A program made the translations under genes and the position numbers. The notes beneath the pieces were generated by a model, which saw only the letters and a list, made by a program, of their open reading frames with translations, made no database searches and was not told where the DNA came from. Shown piece after piece: positions 24,490-35,280 of a DNA stretch of 64,000 nt (position 1 is the stretch's first letter; each line of letters starts with the position of its first letter). The stretch spans positions 224,459,034-224,523,033 of the forward strand of contig NC_050097.1 in NCBI RefSeq assembly GCF_902167145.1. Reading direction: 5' to 3'. Source of the DNA: Zea mays. Its lineage: Eukaryota > Streptophyta > Magnoliopsida > Poales > Poaceae.

Positions 24490-26900
24490 GCGGGGATACA
24501 TCCTCTATGTTGTTCCAGGTATTTAATTTATTTTCTTCTCTTCTACGTATGTAATAGTATTATCACCTTATTTTCGAGTACTTGATATATCTCATTGTTG
24601 ATTATGTTTGTAGGGCTCCAAGCATCAAGGCAACGACTAGAGTAGCTCCTTGGTTGCATGGAGGAGCAGGGGCGCGAAGTGGCAGGCCATAGTGCACCTG
24701 GGCAAGAGCGCAAGGTGGCAGACCACCTTGCACTTGAGCAGGAGCGTGAGGCGATAGGCTCAAGTGGACCTATGCTAGAGCAGGACCACAATGCACTTAA
24801 CTTGAGCAAGAGCACGAGGCGGCAGACCACAATGCACCTAGGCAGGAGGACGAGCTGGCAGGCCAAGGTTCACCGATGCGTGATGATGACGACTATGGGG
24901 AGGACTACGATGGAGAGGCCGATGGAGAGGCCGATGACGAGGTTGTTACAACACAGGCAACGAACTTCGGGTATTTTTATTTTAACGATGAGTTCTATTT
25001 TTTGTTGGATTGATATTATTACCAGTGCACAATTTACAATTTTGTAGATTTCGGCGATCCCTTAGAGTTCCACCAACACAACCCTTGGACCAACGTAGGG
25101 TATAAACCCTGCAGGAGAGAGGAGCTGGGTGGAGGTGGCATGGAGTGGCAAAGGTCACCGGACACCAGTTAACACAGTGTTGGGATCTATAGCTCGTTTT
25201 CACTATCTAGGGGTGGTACAATTCAACGGGGCAGAGATAGGGGCATATCACTGGGCTCACTGGGCCCTCAAACCATATGGACCCGACCGTACTCACCAAG
25301 ACGCAGTGTGGTCATCGTTTTGGGTGAGTTTATTATGTCTTTTAATTTTACTTACCATGGGCATCTATAAATGAATTTAATTGCTTCTTCATTATGCAGG
25401 AACAATTTAGATTGGACGAAACAGCGAACGAAGAACATGCAAAACGTGTATTCCATAATGCCGCTAGAAAAGTTATAAATGGTTCAATGCCAGATGCACG
25501 GGTCAAAGCTGTTACCGTGTACTTCAAGAAAGTGAAGGGTCAAAGAATGACCAACAAGCAGGCGTGTGAAATCCACTTGACACCTGAGGAGTACAAACAA
25601 AGTGAAGTGGACTGGCTCAATGCTCATCCTGAAGCTTGGGTCAAGCTCTACGAGTACTGGGCCTCATATGAGTACAAAGCAATTTCAGATAGAAATCATT
25701 TGAACCAGAAGAGCAAACTGGGCCTCCATCGATTTGGAGCAGATGGATTTATTGCGAAATCACAACGAATGGTATGACGAGCTAAGTAACATTTAGTATT
25801 TTCCCTATGACAAATTTGTATATTTCATTATGTCTCTTACTATAGGAGGCTCGTGATGGTGTTGAATCCTGATTCATTGACGTTTACATGGAGGAACACC
25901 GAGGTCCAGATCCAGAGCATCCATAAACTTTATGTGACGACAGCGCGACAGAAAAGTTGGTAGGTGTAAATAATAACTATCTATTCTTAATTAATTTATG
26001 ACTCATTTTTATAATTAGCATAAATTGTTTTGTAGACTCATTATGCTTAGGAGGTTAGGAGGAAAGCAGGAGACGAGGGTCTAGATTGGAGGGAGGCACC
26101 TTTCGATCCGGAAGCAACATATGTTGTTGGTGGTGGGCTACCATATGAGAGGTATGATAAGATCAAAGCTGTGATAAATAAAAACTATTGGTTGATAACT
26201 TGTGATGTTTCTAGGTTGGGGATCTGTGATGGGGTTGTGAGTCGCGATAGCTTTGGTCGTCGGTCTATTTCCTCAGTGGGGAGTAGATCTCGAACTTCAA
26301 CTTCAAGGGAATCAGAGGTTGATGAGCAACTAAGGCAACAACAACAACAAGTTCAACAACTATCTCAACAAGTTTAGATGATGCAGGGAATGCTGATGCA
26401 GGTAATAATTTTAGTAATCCACCATTCATTCGATTTTCATATATGGTTGCATTGCAAAAACTCAAGCTTATTGTATTTGCAGATGTATAGTGCTCTGATG
26501 TGATCTCAAATGGGACCCCAGTTCATCCATCCGTCACAATCTGGACATACCCCAAACACCAACGATACACAGGTATATTTACTTTAATTTACAATTATAA
26601 TCATGCATCATTTTATTTGGTTATAGGGTTCTGAGATCGGATAAGGAAACCCACAGATGGACATGCAGTGGTCGATGCCCCCCTAGAGGACAGAATCCTC
26701 CTCCTCCACAACCAGGTATGGGATTTTGGCTGCCACCACCATGGGGATATCCTACACATCCAATGGGGCCTTGGGGACGCCCCCCATGGCCAACTTCCAT
26801 CACCAGCAGTATGTTCCTGATTCATGTTGCTTGCTACTTGTTCACGCTGCAACAAATTGGCCTTCTTTTTTTGGGACTACTCCACTGCTGCTTGTTTCTT
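24490..26900 (+). pseudogene. CACTA second gene, Transposase_24 (Ptta/En/Spm) type, decayed
   Basis: Several exons can be followed. A Glu/Gln-rich part (24658-24970) is followed by 25129-25324 (donor GTGAGT). Exon 25400-25770 has the conserved core (near 25410-25690, AVTVYFKKVKGQRM, CEIHLTPEEYKQS, HPEAWVKLYEYWAS). A next exon opens near 25847 (GPDPEH motif) and later ones run to a poly-Gln tail (QQQQQVQQLSQQ) ending at 26377. Nonsense codons interrupt the 25847 exon (TGA near 25868, TAA near 25924). In En/Spm the second protein binds the subterminal motifs. The homology here is to the plant Transposase_24 family, and the DNA-binding role is inferred. Confidence 0.7.
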
Positions 26901-27262
26901 GTGATGGCAACACTTTAGGCTAGGACAGATATTTATCATGCTTTCCTATATCTTGGTGTACATGTCATTTAATGCCGGCATTTTGTGATCTTCTTGGACT
27001 ACTCCACTGCTGCTTGTTTCTTGTGATGGCAACACTTTAGGCTGGGACAGATGTTTATCATGATTTCCTATATATTGGTGTACATGTCATTTAATGCCGG
27101 TATTTTGTGATCTTCTTGGAAGCTACATTTTGTGTTTATCATGCTTTCCTATATCTTCGTGTACATGTGATTTAATGCCAACATTTTGTGATCTTCTTGG
27201 AAGCCACATTTTGTGTTTATCATGCTTTCCTATATCTTTGTGTACATGTGATTTAATGTAAG
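26872..27262. repeat. Tandem repeat inside the CACTA element
   Basis: Two units of about 120 bp (start CTTGGACTACTCCACTGCTG) are followed by two shorter units of about 75 bp that keep only the second half (TTTATCATGCTTTCCTATAT ... ATTTTGTGATCTTCTTGGA). It is non-coding, between the second gene and the right end. Confidence 0.8.
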
Positions 27263-27619
27263 TTGTATATTTATGAGAATTTTGGTTTATTTTGTAGGAT
27301 TCCGGCTCTCATCAAGTGACTCCTCCCCTCACAATGACTTTGTGGACAGATGTTTCAATTCTAGTGGTGGAGCTACGAACAACAATCTGATGTCCTGATC
27401 GAGAGCGATGGAGCTAGTGTTTGAACTTGTGAATTAAAAATGTGCACTATGGATGTGCACTTATGTGAATTTGTGAACTTATGTATTTGGACTTGTGTGA
27501 ATTTGTGATATGAATTTATATCCATGTGTTTGAAATCTGTATTGTATGTGATATTCTGTGTTGCATGTGATATTATGTTTGTCTAACTTTTCATTTCAGT
27601 AAATTTTATTTTTTTCCTG

Positions 27620-28044
27620 GAAAAGGGTTAACCCACGAACTTAACATTAAGTTCGTGGGTACCATCGAACTTAATGTACAGTCCATGTAGGCCCACGCAG
27701 GCCAAATACGTTCGTCGGCCACGTGGCCCCGGCGAACTTAAGTTTAAGTACGTGGGTACCGTCGAACTTATGGGAACAAATTCGACGGCCCCCGTCAAAC
27801 TTAAAAATGCACGAACTTAAGATTAAGTTCGACGGCACCCACGTACTTAATGTTAAGTTCGATGGTACCCACGTTCGTAAGGTTAAGTTCGTTGGGGCCG
27901 TCGAACTTACTTTTCTAAGTTCGTCCAAAAATTGTCGTCGGCTATATTCGTCGGTAAACCGACGAACTTAATGTAAGTTCGTTGGCTTATTACATTAAGT
28001 TCGATGGTTTGCCACCCACGTTTTTTAACTAGTTTCCTATAGTG
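27620..28044. repeat. CACTA right subterminal repeats and TIR
   Basis: At least ten copies of AAGTTCG(T/A)(G/T)GG and its complement, often paired as CCCACGAACTTAA...TTAAGTTCGTGGG, run up to the terminal TTTCCTATAGTG. The motif matches the one at the left end, as expected for transposase-binding arrays of CACTA elements. Confidence 0.8.
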
Positions 28045-28047
28045 ACT

Positions 28048-28633
28048 TGTCATGAGTATATGTAGTGAAGGATGACAAATCGGTCCTTAAACGAGAGGAC
28101 AATCCTTCATGCTCACACCTAACCCGGCTGAGCCAACACCTTAGGCCCTCCCCTAAACTAGGGAGTCCCTGATCATCCAACTCAGTTGGTGATAAGGGTG
28201 AATACCCTTCATCATATGCTTTTTGCAAACATTTCTCTTTTAGAAAAAACCATTGCCCCAACCCACATTTTTGTACCCAAAAGGTATTCTTCAATGCAGG
28301 CTATCACTCGACTCACAATGCATAGAACCCATCCCATATCCTAGCTTAGGTAGTGGTAGAAAGAGTAGGTAATTTATGCATCAAGGGTTTAATGGACTTG
28401 CCTTCGTTGAAGCTCTCTTGGCACGAAAGCTCTATTTCCGGGAGGTCGAGCTCCTGCCCTTCTTCCAGATCTATGTTTTCCAGAGGGTCGGACCCCTCTT
28501 CGCCTTGCAAAAACAGGCAATAAACAGTACATCAAGCATTGTTCGCTAATAAAGTGTGTCAAGTTCCTAAGCATTATTATTTGTGACTTAGAGAATATTT
28601 GGAATATTTTTGGTGCATAAAATATCAACATGT
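28048..28633 (-). mobile_element. LTR-like element D, second segment
   Basis: This sequence lies between the CACTA target duplication and the target duplication of Gypsy element A. No frame is supported. It should be contiguous with 10719-11566 and 53822 onward before the insertions. Confidence 0.35.
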
Positions 28634-28638
28634 GTGTA

Positions 28639-29744
28639 TGTCGGTACCCTGAATCAGGGGTACCCCTTACTTCAGTATGAAGGCACGGTGCTCGTGCGAC
28701 AATCTCTAGCCACGCGGTGAACAGCACCGACCCCACCGCGTGGACGGCACCAGGGGCGCCACGTGGCCAGAAAAGATGATATATCCCAGGATGCAATCAG
28801 TTGGACCGGACCTCCACGAGGAAGCACCGGACCCCTGTACGCACAGCCTGGACCCCCGACCCCGAATACGGTCCGGGACTCCCAAGTAAGCGTACCGGGT
28901 CCCTTGGATGGGGTTCGGATCCCTCCGAGTAAGGTCCGGGCCACCCATAATGAGGTCTCGGGACAGAGGATACCCTGGCTAAGCAGAGGTCCGGTACTGA
29001 CGCGTGTCCAGGCTTTATCCTGTGCGCTTGCGCTCCCCGCTCAGGCGGAGACCCGATGCTGCCACGTGGCTTGCTGCCCGTGACGTAAGCCAGTGGTCGG
29101 AGCCTAACGTAAGGCCTCTGGGCCACGCGGTCTCTGCATTTATTGCGGAGAGGACGCGCCACCTGTCCACCCTGCTGACAGGCGATGTGCCACCTCAGCA
29201 TTTATTGTGACCTGTCCACTCAGCTGGCAGGCGGCGTCCAGGCCATCCTGCAGGCGGCGTGCCTGTCCAGTCCATTGCCAAACAATACACTTGTGCTGCA
29301 AGGTGCACTGTGTCCATCATCACTTATGCGTGGCCAGGGAAGCTTCCCCTGCATGCCAATACCACACATATCGCGGATGTCAGGGTGCAAGAAGATTGCT
29401 CCAGCAACTCCAAGTATTACATCCATTATATTCCTGGGCCCACATGTCGGGGCCCAGTACCCTTGTACGCGCCCCTTGAGCTATAAAAGGGGAGGCATGC
29501 AACGTTACAGGGGGGACACTTGCACCCAACTTAGACTTAGACTCTCAGCTCTCAAGCTTTCACAGCAATCCAACACACAGTGGAGTAGGGTGTTTCGCTC
29601 CGGCGGTCCGAACCACTCTAAATCCTCGCGTGTTCCTGAGTTCATCATTCATCTACCAACAGGCAAAACGCTTAAGCCCCTCCTCATCTTAGGATTTAAG
29701 GCGGGTGCACTCCGCCACCCGGCCGGAGAATTCCCTCTCCGGCA
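28639..29744 (+). repeat. Element A 5' LTR
   Basis: The 1106-bp LTR begins TGTCGGTACCCTGAATCAGG and ends CCTCTCCGGCA. It matches 45755-45868 plus 52827-53816. A TATAAAAG box lies at 29482-29489. Confidence 0.88.
29482..29489 (+). promoter_or_regulatory. TATA box in element A LTR
   Basis: TATAAAAG is followed by GGGAGGCATG. The same text occurs in the 3' LTR (near 53554). Confidence 0.65.
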
Positions 29745-29764
29745 TTTGGCGCGCCAGGTAGGGG
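29745..29764 (+). other. Element A primer-binding site
   Basis: TTTGGCGCGCCAGGTAGGGG lies immediately after the LTR, a tRNA-complementary sequence of the kind seen after many grass Gypsy LTRs. Confidence 0.7.
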
Positions 29765-29801
29765 GCTTGGCATTAGGTTTTTGCTTGTTTTCTCGCTCAG
29801 C

Positions 29802-31228
29802 ATGATGGTGCAAATCGTTGAGCATCGCGCCGAGACTTCGGTGGATTTCGTGGTGGAGGAAGAAGCCGCTTCTTCCACGCCATAGGTTCCCAACCACCCT
29901 GTGCCGGGCACTGCTGCTATGCACGCTGCACGGCAGCATACAACCGCGCAGACATCCCGGACTCCATCGAGGACGGCGCCGGGAGCATTGTCTGCAGCCA
30001 GGGTGTTGCTGCGTCACGCTCCAAGCTCCACGACCTCACCGGGGGGCATGAAGCAATGGCGGGACGACGTCGACCGACTGCTCGGCATGGCGCATTCCAC
30101 CTCGACCAGGTCCAAGCCTCGGTCATCCCAGCGCCAACATGAGGCGACGACGTCTGTGCGCTCACCCTCAGTAAGGGGCGTGCAGACCGATGACCTCCGG
30201 GCAGAGCTCAACCGCAGGCGTGCGGGAGAGGACGCCCGGATCTCTTTAGAGAGGGCGCGCGAGTGCCGACAAAACATCGAGGGTCGCAACCTCGATCAAG
30301 ACTTCACTGCGGTAGCACCACAGGCCCCAATGGGCACCCGGTCCCAAGCAGGTGTCCCCTTGGTTGGCATGGGCTGTGCCGCTCTCGTGGATCATCTCCG
30401 CGCGGCGTCATGGCCATCCAAGTTCCGGCCGCACCTGCCGGAAAAGTACGACGGTATGTCAAACCCGTCGGAATTCCTGCAGGTGTACGTCACCGCTATC
30501 TCAGTAGTGGGTGGAAACACTGCTGTGATGGCGACATATTTTCATGTCGCCTTGTCTGGGCCTGCCCGGACTTGGCTCATGAACCTCGCCCCAGGGTCAA
30601 TCTACTCCTGGGAAGAGCTCTGCGCGCGGTTCGTTGTGAACTTCGCCAGCGCTTACCAGCAACACGCTATAGAGGCCCACCTCCACGCAGTGAGGCAGGA
30701 GCCGGGGAGACTCTCCGGACGTTCATCTCTCGCTTCACCAAGGTGCGAGGTACTATACCTCGCGTTTCCAATGCTTCCATCATCACGGCCTTCTGCCAGG
30801 GAGTACGTGATGAGAAAATGTTGGAGAAGTTGGCCACGCATGACGTGGAGATTGTCTCCACACTCTTCGCTCTGGCCGACAAGTGTGCCAGAGCCACCGA
30901 GGGCCGTGCATGGCACTCGGCCCCGCAGACCGGGGTTACCCAGACGGGTGGCTCGGGTACCATCCCCCGGGACGGTAAAAAGAAAAAGAAGAAGGACCGC
31001 GACCACCAGAAGTCACGGTCCACCGCTCTAGTCGTCGCAGTTGCGACTGGGGGCCGGGGCAACCAGAACAAACGCCCACAGCCGCTGAGGGGTAATAGTG
31101 GCTCATGCCTTGTGCACCCCAACGGTCGCCATAGCGCCGCAGAGTGTCGCGAGATCATCGACCTCGTGAAACGTGTCAGTGAGCGGCGCGAGCAGCCTTC
31201 CAAGGACCGCTCCCCACCTCGTCGCTGA
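29802..31228 (+). pseudogene. Element A Gag, nonsense codon and frameshift
   Basis: The likely start is ATG 29802 (MMVQIVEHRAE). TAG at 29883 interrupts the same frame. The capsid-like Retrotrans_gag part runs at about 30430-30690 (KFRPHLPEKYDGMSNPSEFL, ARTWLMNLAPGSIYSWEELC). Near 30702-30706, in GCCGGGGAGAC, the homology passes to another frame (ETLRTFISRF) and continues to 31228 with a Cys/His segment (CLVHPNGRHSAAEC). So the copy has one stop and one single-base frameshift. Gag would form the particle; this copy cannot make a full one. Confidence 0.8.
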
Positions 31229-31312
31229 CTTGGCAAGGAAAGGGTCGACGACGGCGAGGTGGCCGCGGCTGAACGGGACCTCGGGTATCAGTCACCCGAG
31301 GGAACCTGAAGG

Positions 31313-31690
31313 ATGTCTTCGCCGAAGACTCCTATTCCAGTGGCGACAACTAGATGGACCCCCGGAGGGACCCCGTACTCCTCGGTCTATGGGGCCGAAG
31401 CCTACCTTCCCCCGGAAACCGCCTCCCCACGGGTCCAGGCTTCTGACAAATCCATGCAGAAATGGCTACAACACGAGGACGAGGACTCCGTCATCAAACA
31501 CAGATGGGAACCCAGGGTCGGGACCTAGTCCTACGGCAAGTACCAAACCAAGAAGGGCTTCACAACTCTCCCCCAGCTAGGAAGGACCCTTCAAGGTGAC
31601 GGGAATACGCCGACCCGGGGGTGACTATCTTGCTACGACTGAAGGAGTACCTCTTCCTGACCACTAGAGCATCTCTGTAAGTTCTATCCA
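31313..31690 (+). pseudogene. Element A remnant of integrase C-terminus
   Basis: Soon after gag, a frame reads TPYSSVYGAEAYLP, followed in other frames by text corresponding to the usual KVQTKKG...WEGPFKV and HLCKFYP ends of Gypsy polyproteins. Everything between gag and this point (protease, reverse transcriptase, RNase H, integrase core) is missing, so pol was removed by an internal deletion ending near 31310. Confidence 0.65.
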
Positions 31691-32039
31691 TAGGAGCAAG
31701 TCTAAGATGTCGAATTTTTCTCCCTTTTGTAACTAGGTAACGCATACGTGTACGCCAGCCCGGTGAGGTCTGCCCTCATAAGCCCGGCCTGTTGGTCTGC
31801 ACCCATGCATGATAGGTTATAGAGAAAAGATTTACCCCCTTAGATGTGCCTCTATGATAGTTTTATCCTACTGCTCCATGGTCTTACCTTGCAGTTTTCC
31901 GGATGTTATTTTATCTAACCCACCCAAGCAGTTCCCATCCCATCAGACATGATGACATTCGAATTGAACAGCCAGGCTTGAAGTTTAGGACCTCTCTGCG
32001 AAAGCAGGAGGGCCCGACAGCCTGGGGGTCGGTTCTAAA

Positions 32040-32330
32040 GAACGGGAGCCCATTCCATGGGGTGGTCCGGAGCCTGTGTGGCAGCTTACCCTGGTTTTGT
32101 ACCTGAAGGCCTGCACACTCCACCACCCCGTGACGGGTACCCTAGTATTTGGAGCTATAAGTCATGTGGGTCCGGCAACCTGGGGTTCGGAACTAGAGAA
32201 TGAACACTTGTCTCCTAGGGTGGTCCGGAGCCATGTAGCCGCTCAGCCTGGTCCCATACCGTGGGCCTGCACGCTCCACCACTCTATGACGGGTGTCCTA
32301 GTATCTAGAACCACCATCCAGGGGGTCCGG
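32040..32330. repeat. Diverged tandem duplication, about 157 bp
   Basis: GGGTGGTCCGGAGCC ... CACTCCACCAC...TGACGGGT...CCTAGTAT recurs, first at about 32060 and again at about 32218, with substitutions. Confidence 0.7.
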
Positions 32331-32767
32331 ACGCACAACTTGGCTTCCCAGACTAGACCCTACATGTCCCGAGCATGTATCAAAGGATGGCTAGTGTCAG
32401 ATGGCGAGTCCTGCGGGTGTACTGCTAATGCTCCCTAGCCAAAGCTGTGTGCAGGCCCAGGTCCCAGTCAAGGCTACCTCCTGGGGGCCATTACCAACTC
32501 TTTCTTTGGTATGCTGGTCTGCAGCCTTGACAAATCGAGCCTACATCCCAGGGGGGCAGGTACCAAGGAGGAATCGGTTACACCACACACAATAGGAACA
32601 AGTGGTACACAGATAAGTGCTAATACTGCTTGATAAATAGTACTCAAAAGTACCTTACAAAAAGCAAAAGTATTACATCTGCCTTCAAGCGGACTCCTAG
32701 CTCCATCTCTACTCTACAGGTATGAACTACCTCCACACCAGTAGGGTCGCGTGGGTAGCTAGCTCTA

Positions 32768-32903
32768 AGCGGCTCGCCAGCGGCGGCGACCACCTCTGCA
32801 CCGATGGCTCGCTAGCGGCGGCGGCCACCTCTGCTCCAAGCAGCCTCACCAGCAGCGGCGACCACCTCTGCACTGGCGGCTAGCCAGCGACGGTGGCCAC
32901 CTC
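32768..32903. repeat. Short tandem array, about 35-41 bp units
   Basis: There are four imperfect copies of GCTCGCCAGCGGCGGCGACC ACCTCTGC. Open reading continues through it on both strands, but composition rather than coding explains that. Confidence 0.7.
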
Positions 32904-33422
32904 AGTGCATGCGCCATGGCGAAGAGGCCCTTGCCCCCGTCCTCCTATGATGGTGAGGACAAGACCATCCAAGCCATGGAGCTGGAAGCGCGACGGCAGA
33001 CGGCGCATGCGGTCTGGCCGGTGCCGCGTAGCCGAAGTTCGCCTCCAACCTTCACAAGGCTGGTGATCATCCTTTTCCTCCGATTGCTGGAGGAAGAGGC
33101 GGGTCACCAGCTCATGTGAAAGACGGAGCCGCAGCCCAGCTCGCTCCCCACCACTGCAAGGCTGATGAATATCCTTAAAGCCAAGCACCGGTGGAAGAGC
33201 GCCGCCCCCACGGGGTCGTGCACCTCCAGCAGAGGAAAGGCAAGATCGGTGGCACCAACCCACTGGGGAGGTTGAAGACAAAAAGAGCACGAACTCTCTA
33301 GTGGCAAGTTCACCGGGGAGGATGGCGCCGACGCAAATCCTTCCGCCGAACGCCGGCGCATCCCATCCAAGTAGGCGGTACACCATGTCAAGCACCCACT
33401 CAGTCTGGGCATGCTCGAGATG

Positions 33423-33900
33423 TGTTGGGGCGAAGGCGACGACGCCACCCTTCGCTCGATGCCTTCGCCGTTATCGCTGCACCAATGGAGACAAGACAAC
33501 GGGCAGGCCCACCCTTCGTCCCATACATCACCGGACGAAGACCTGTGACGAGGTCGTCCCATCTTGCGACCTCGTCCAGCATGGAGGCCCACGTATGATC
33601 CGGCCCATTGTAACAGGCCCTGCGTGGCCGCTGCGTATTACGGGCCTAATTTGTAAGGGCATCTCTGTAATTACGGTCTGTAACCCCGCTTTATGGGAAT
33701 ATTCCGGGAATAACCTAGGTGTCTGAGGGCACATGCGTCCTTAACACAGGACGCCGGGCGCTCAGATACCTATAAATACCCCCGCACAGTGCCCTTGAGA
33801 GGCTAGATTAACAGAGCTATTGCCATCTCGTGCGAGAGCCCTGTTTACGTCACTACACACCCCCGTTGGATCCCCTTGCACCAGAGAGCAAGTTCCAGCA
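33423..33900 (+). repeat. Element B 5' LTR
   Basis: The LTR is 478 bp, with TATAAATA at 33771-33778 and primer site TTTGACGCCCACC from 33901. Confidence 0.9.
33771..33778 (+). promoter_or_regulatory. TATA box in element B LTR
   Basis: TATAAATA lies 130 bp before the LTR end and is conserved in the 3' LTR (near 44727). Confidence 0.65.
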
Positions 33901-33940
33901 TTTGACGCCCACCGTTCGTGCTACGAAAAAACCACCCGCG

Positions 33941-35280
33941 ATGGCACCCAAGAAATCTAGCGCGAAGGCTGACGAGGCTGCGAAGGCAGCGCTGCTGGCC
34001 GCAAAAAAGGGCAAGGCCCTCGCCCTCACCCACTCCACCCACCAAGAGGCTACTGAAGATGACGTTCTCCGCACCTGCGAAGACGACACTCTCCGCACCT
34101 ATGACCCCGAAGGACAAATCGTACCTCCCCCAGGCTTCGCCCCCCGGAGAGCGCGGACCTCACCGAGGACGGCGAGATCCTCGGCGTCTCCGCGGAAGAA
34201 CAGCTACAGCTGCGTGTCCTGCGCATCAAGAACCGCAATCTCCAGAGGCAAAAAGAGATACTGGAGGCCAAGCGCCAGCGTGTGTCTGCACTAGCCAAGG
34301 TGCGGCAAATGATACGCGACGAAGAGCAGAAGGCCCAGGACCTCGAGCGGGAGATTGCGCTGATGCAGCGCGAAGGCCACCTCGGCCTGCAGCACGGGCC
34401 ACCCCTACAACATCGCGCACAACTGGAAGACATACGCAAAGGCCACCTCGGCCTGCAACACGGGTCACCCCTGCAGCAGCGCGCGCAAATGGAAAACCTA
34501 CACTTCCCCCAGCGCGACCACGCCTTCCCACACGCCGCGCCATTCCAAGGGGTCAATTACCTCGACGAGCGAAGTCCCCTGGCGCCACACCTGCAAGTGA
34601 CACCCTGGCCTGCCAACTTCCGGGCAGGGACCTATCCCAAGTACAACGGCAGCACTGACCCAGCACAGTACATCATGAGTTATCAGGTCGCCGTTGCATC
34701 TGCCGGAGGGGACGACGCCACGATGGCCAAGTCTTTCATCATCGCCCTCGAAGGCCCAGCTCTCACCTGGTTCACCAGGTTGCCCCCGCTGTCCATTGAC
34801 TCCTGGAGAAGCCTCCGGGACAAATTCCTACTTAACTTCCAAGGGTACCGCCCAGACACCGACGCCTTCGCCGAACTCTCACTCTGCAAGCAGCTGGAAA
34901 AAGAGACTCTGCGGGAGTATTACCGCAAGTTTCTAACACTCAAGTCACAGCTGCCCTCAGTCGATGACCAGATCGCCATCCACTACGCCATCAGTGGCCT
35001 TCGCGCCGGCGTCCTTTACAGCCATTGCATCAGAGATCCACCCAAGAACCTCCAGGAATTATATCAGCTATTTGAAAAATATGCCAAATCCGAAGAGCTC
35101 CACCAGCGCAAGGTTGAGTCTCAGAGGAAACCCAAAGACGCTCCACAGTCCAGCCGCACGTGGACGAGGACTCCGCAGCCAGACTCCGGTCGAGTCGGCC
35201 GCAATCAGCAGCAGGTGCACAACATCGCCAACCAGCACCCCGCTGGTGACGCCCCTCGCCGCCAGGAATATCCCCCCTAG
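33941..35280 (+). pseudogene. Element B Gag, one frameshift
   Basis: ATG 33941 starts MAPKKSSAKADEAAK. In the C-run near 34140-34146 the coding sense moves to the next frame, which then continues through a charged coiled-coil segment, two repeats of GHLGLQHG (near 34376 and 34442), and the Retrotrans_gag capsid part (TPWPANFRAGTYPKYNGSTD, LTWFTRLPPLSIDSWRSLRD). It reaches TAG at 35278. The zinc-knuckle-like segment (FYCLFHGEDCAHQTKDC) lies just after that TAG in the same frame, so the natural Gag probably extended further. Confidence 0.82.

Larger units (their letters stand above)
11567..28044 (+). mobile_element. CACTA (En/Spm-type) DNA transposon, 16.5 kb, nested and decayed
   Basis: It begins CACTACAAGAAACTA and ends TAGTTTCCTATAGTG, so both ends read CACTA inward as imperfect terminal inverted repeats. 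ACT at 11564-11566 and 28045-28047 is an exact 3-bp target duplication, the size made by CACTA transposases. Subterminal repeat arrays lie at both ends. Inside are a TNP2-type transposase gene and a second gene of the Transposase_24 (Ptta/En/Spm) type, both with multiple nonsense codons, so the element can no longer move by its own proteins. The Copia element S1 (16149-24489) is inserted between the two genes. Without S1 the transposon would be about 8.1 kb. Confidence 0.92.
31740..33422. other. Element A 3' internal non-coding region
   Basis: This GC-rich region holds two tandem-repeat blocks, listed separately. A minus-strand open frame of 171 residues (32880-33395) would be extended or cut by the B insertion; I recognise no domain in it. 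Confidence 0.5.

Noticed and set aside
28763..29805. Several open frames on both strands in 28.7-29.8 kb
   Set aside because: They are within the GC-rich LTR of element A and recur in its second LTR with different lengths.
33301..33726. Frames at 33301-33726 and 44133-44669 sharing a long identical segment
   Set aside because: The shared part is the LTR of element B.
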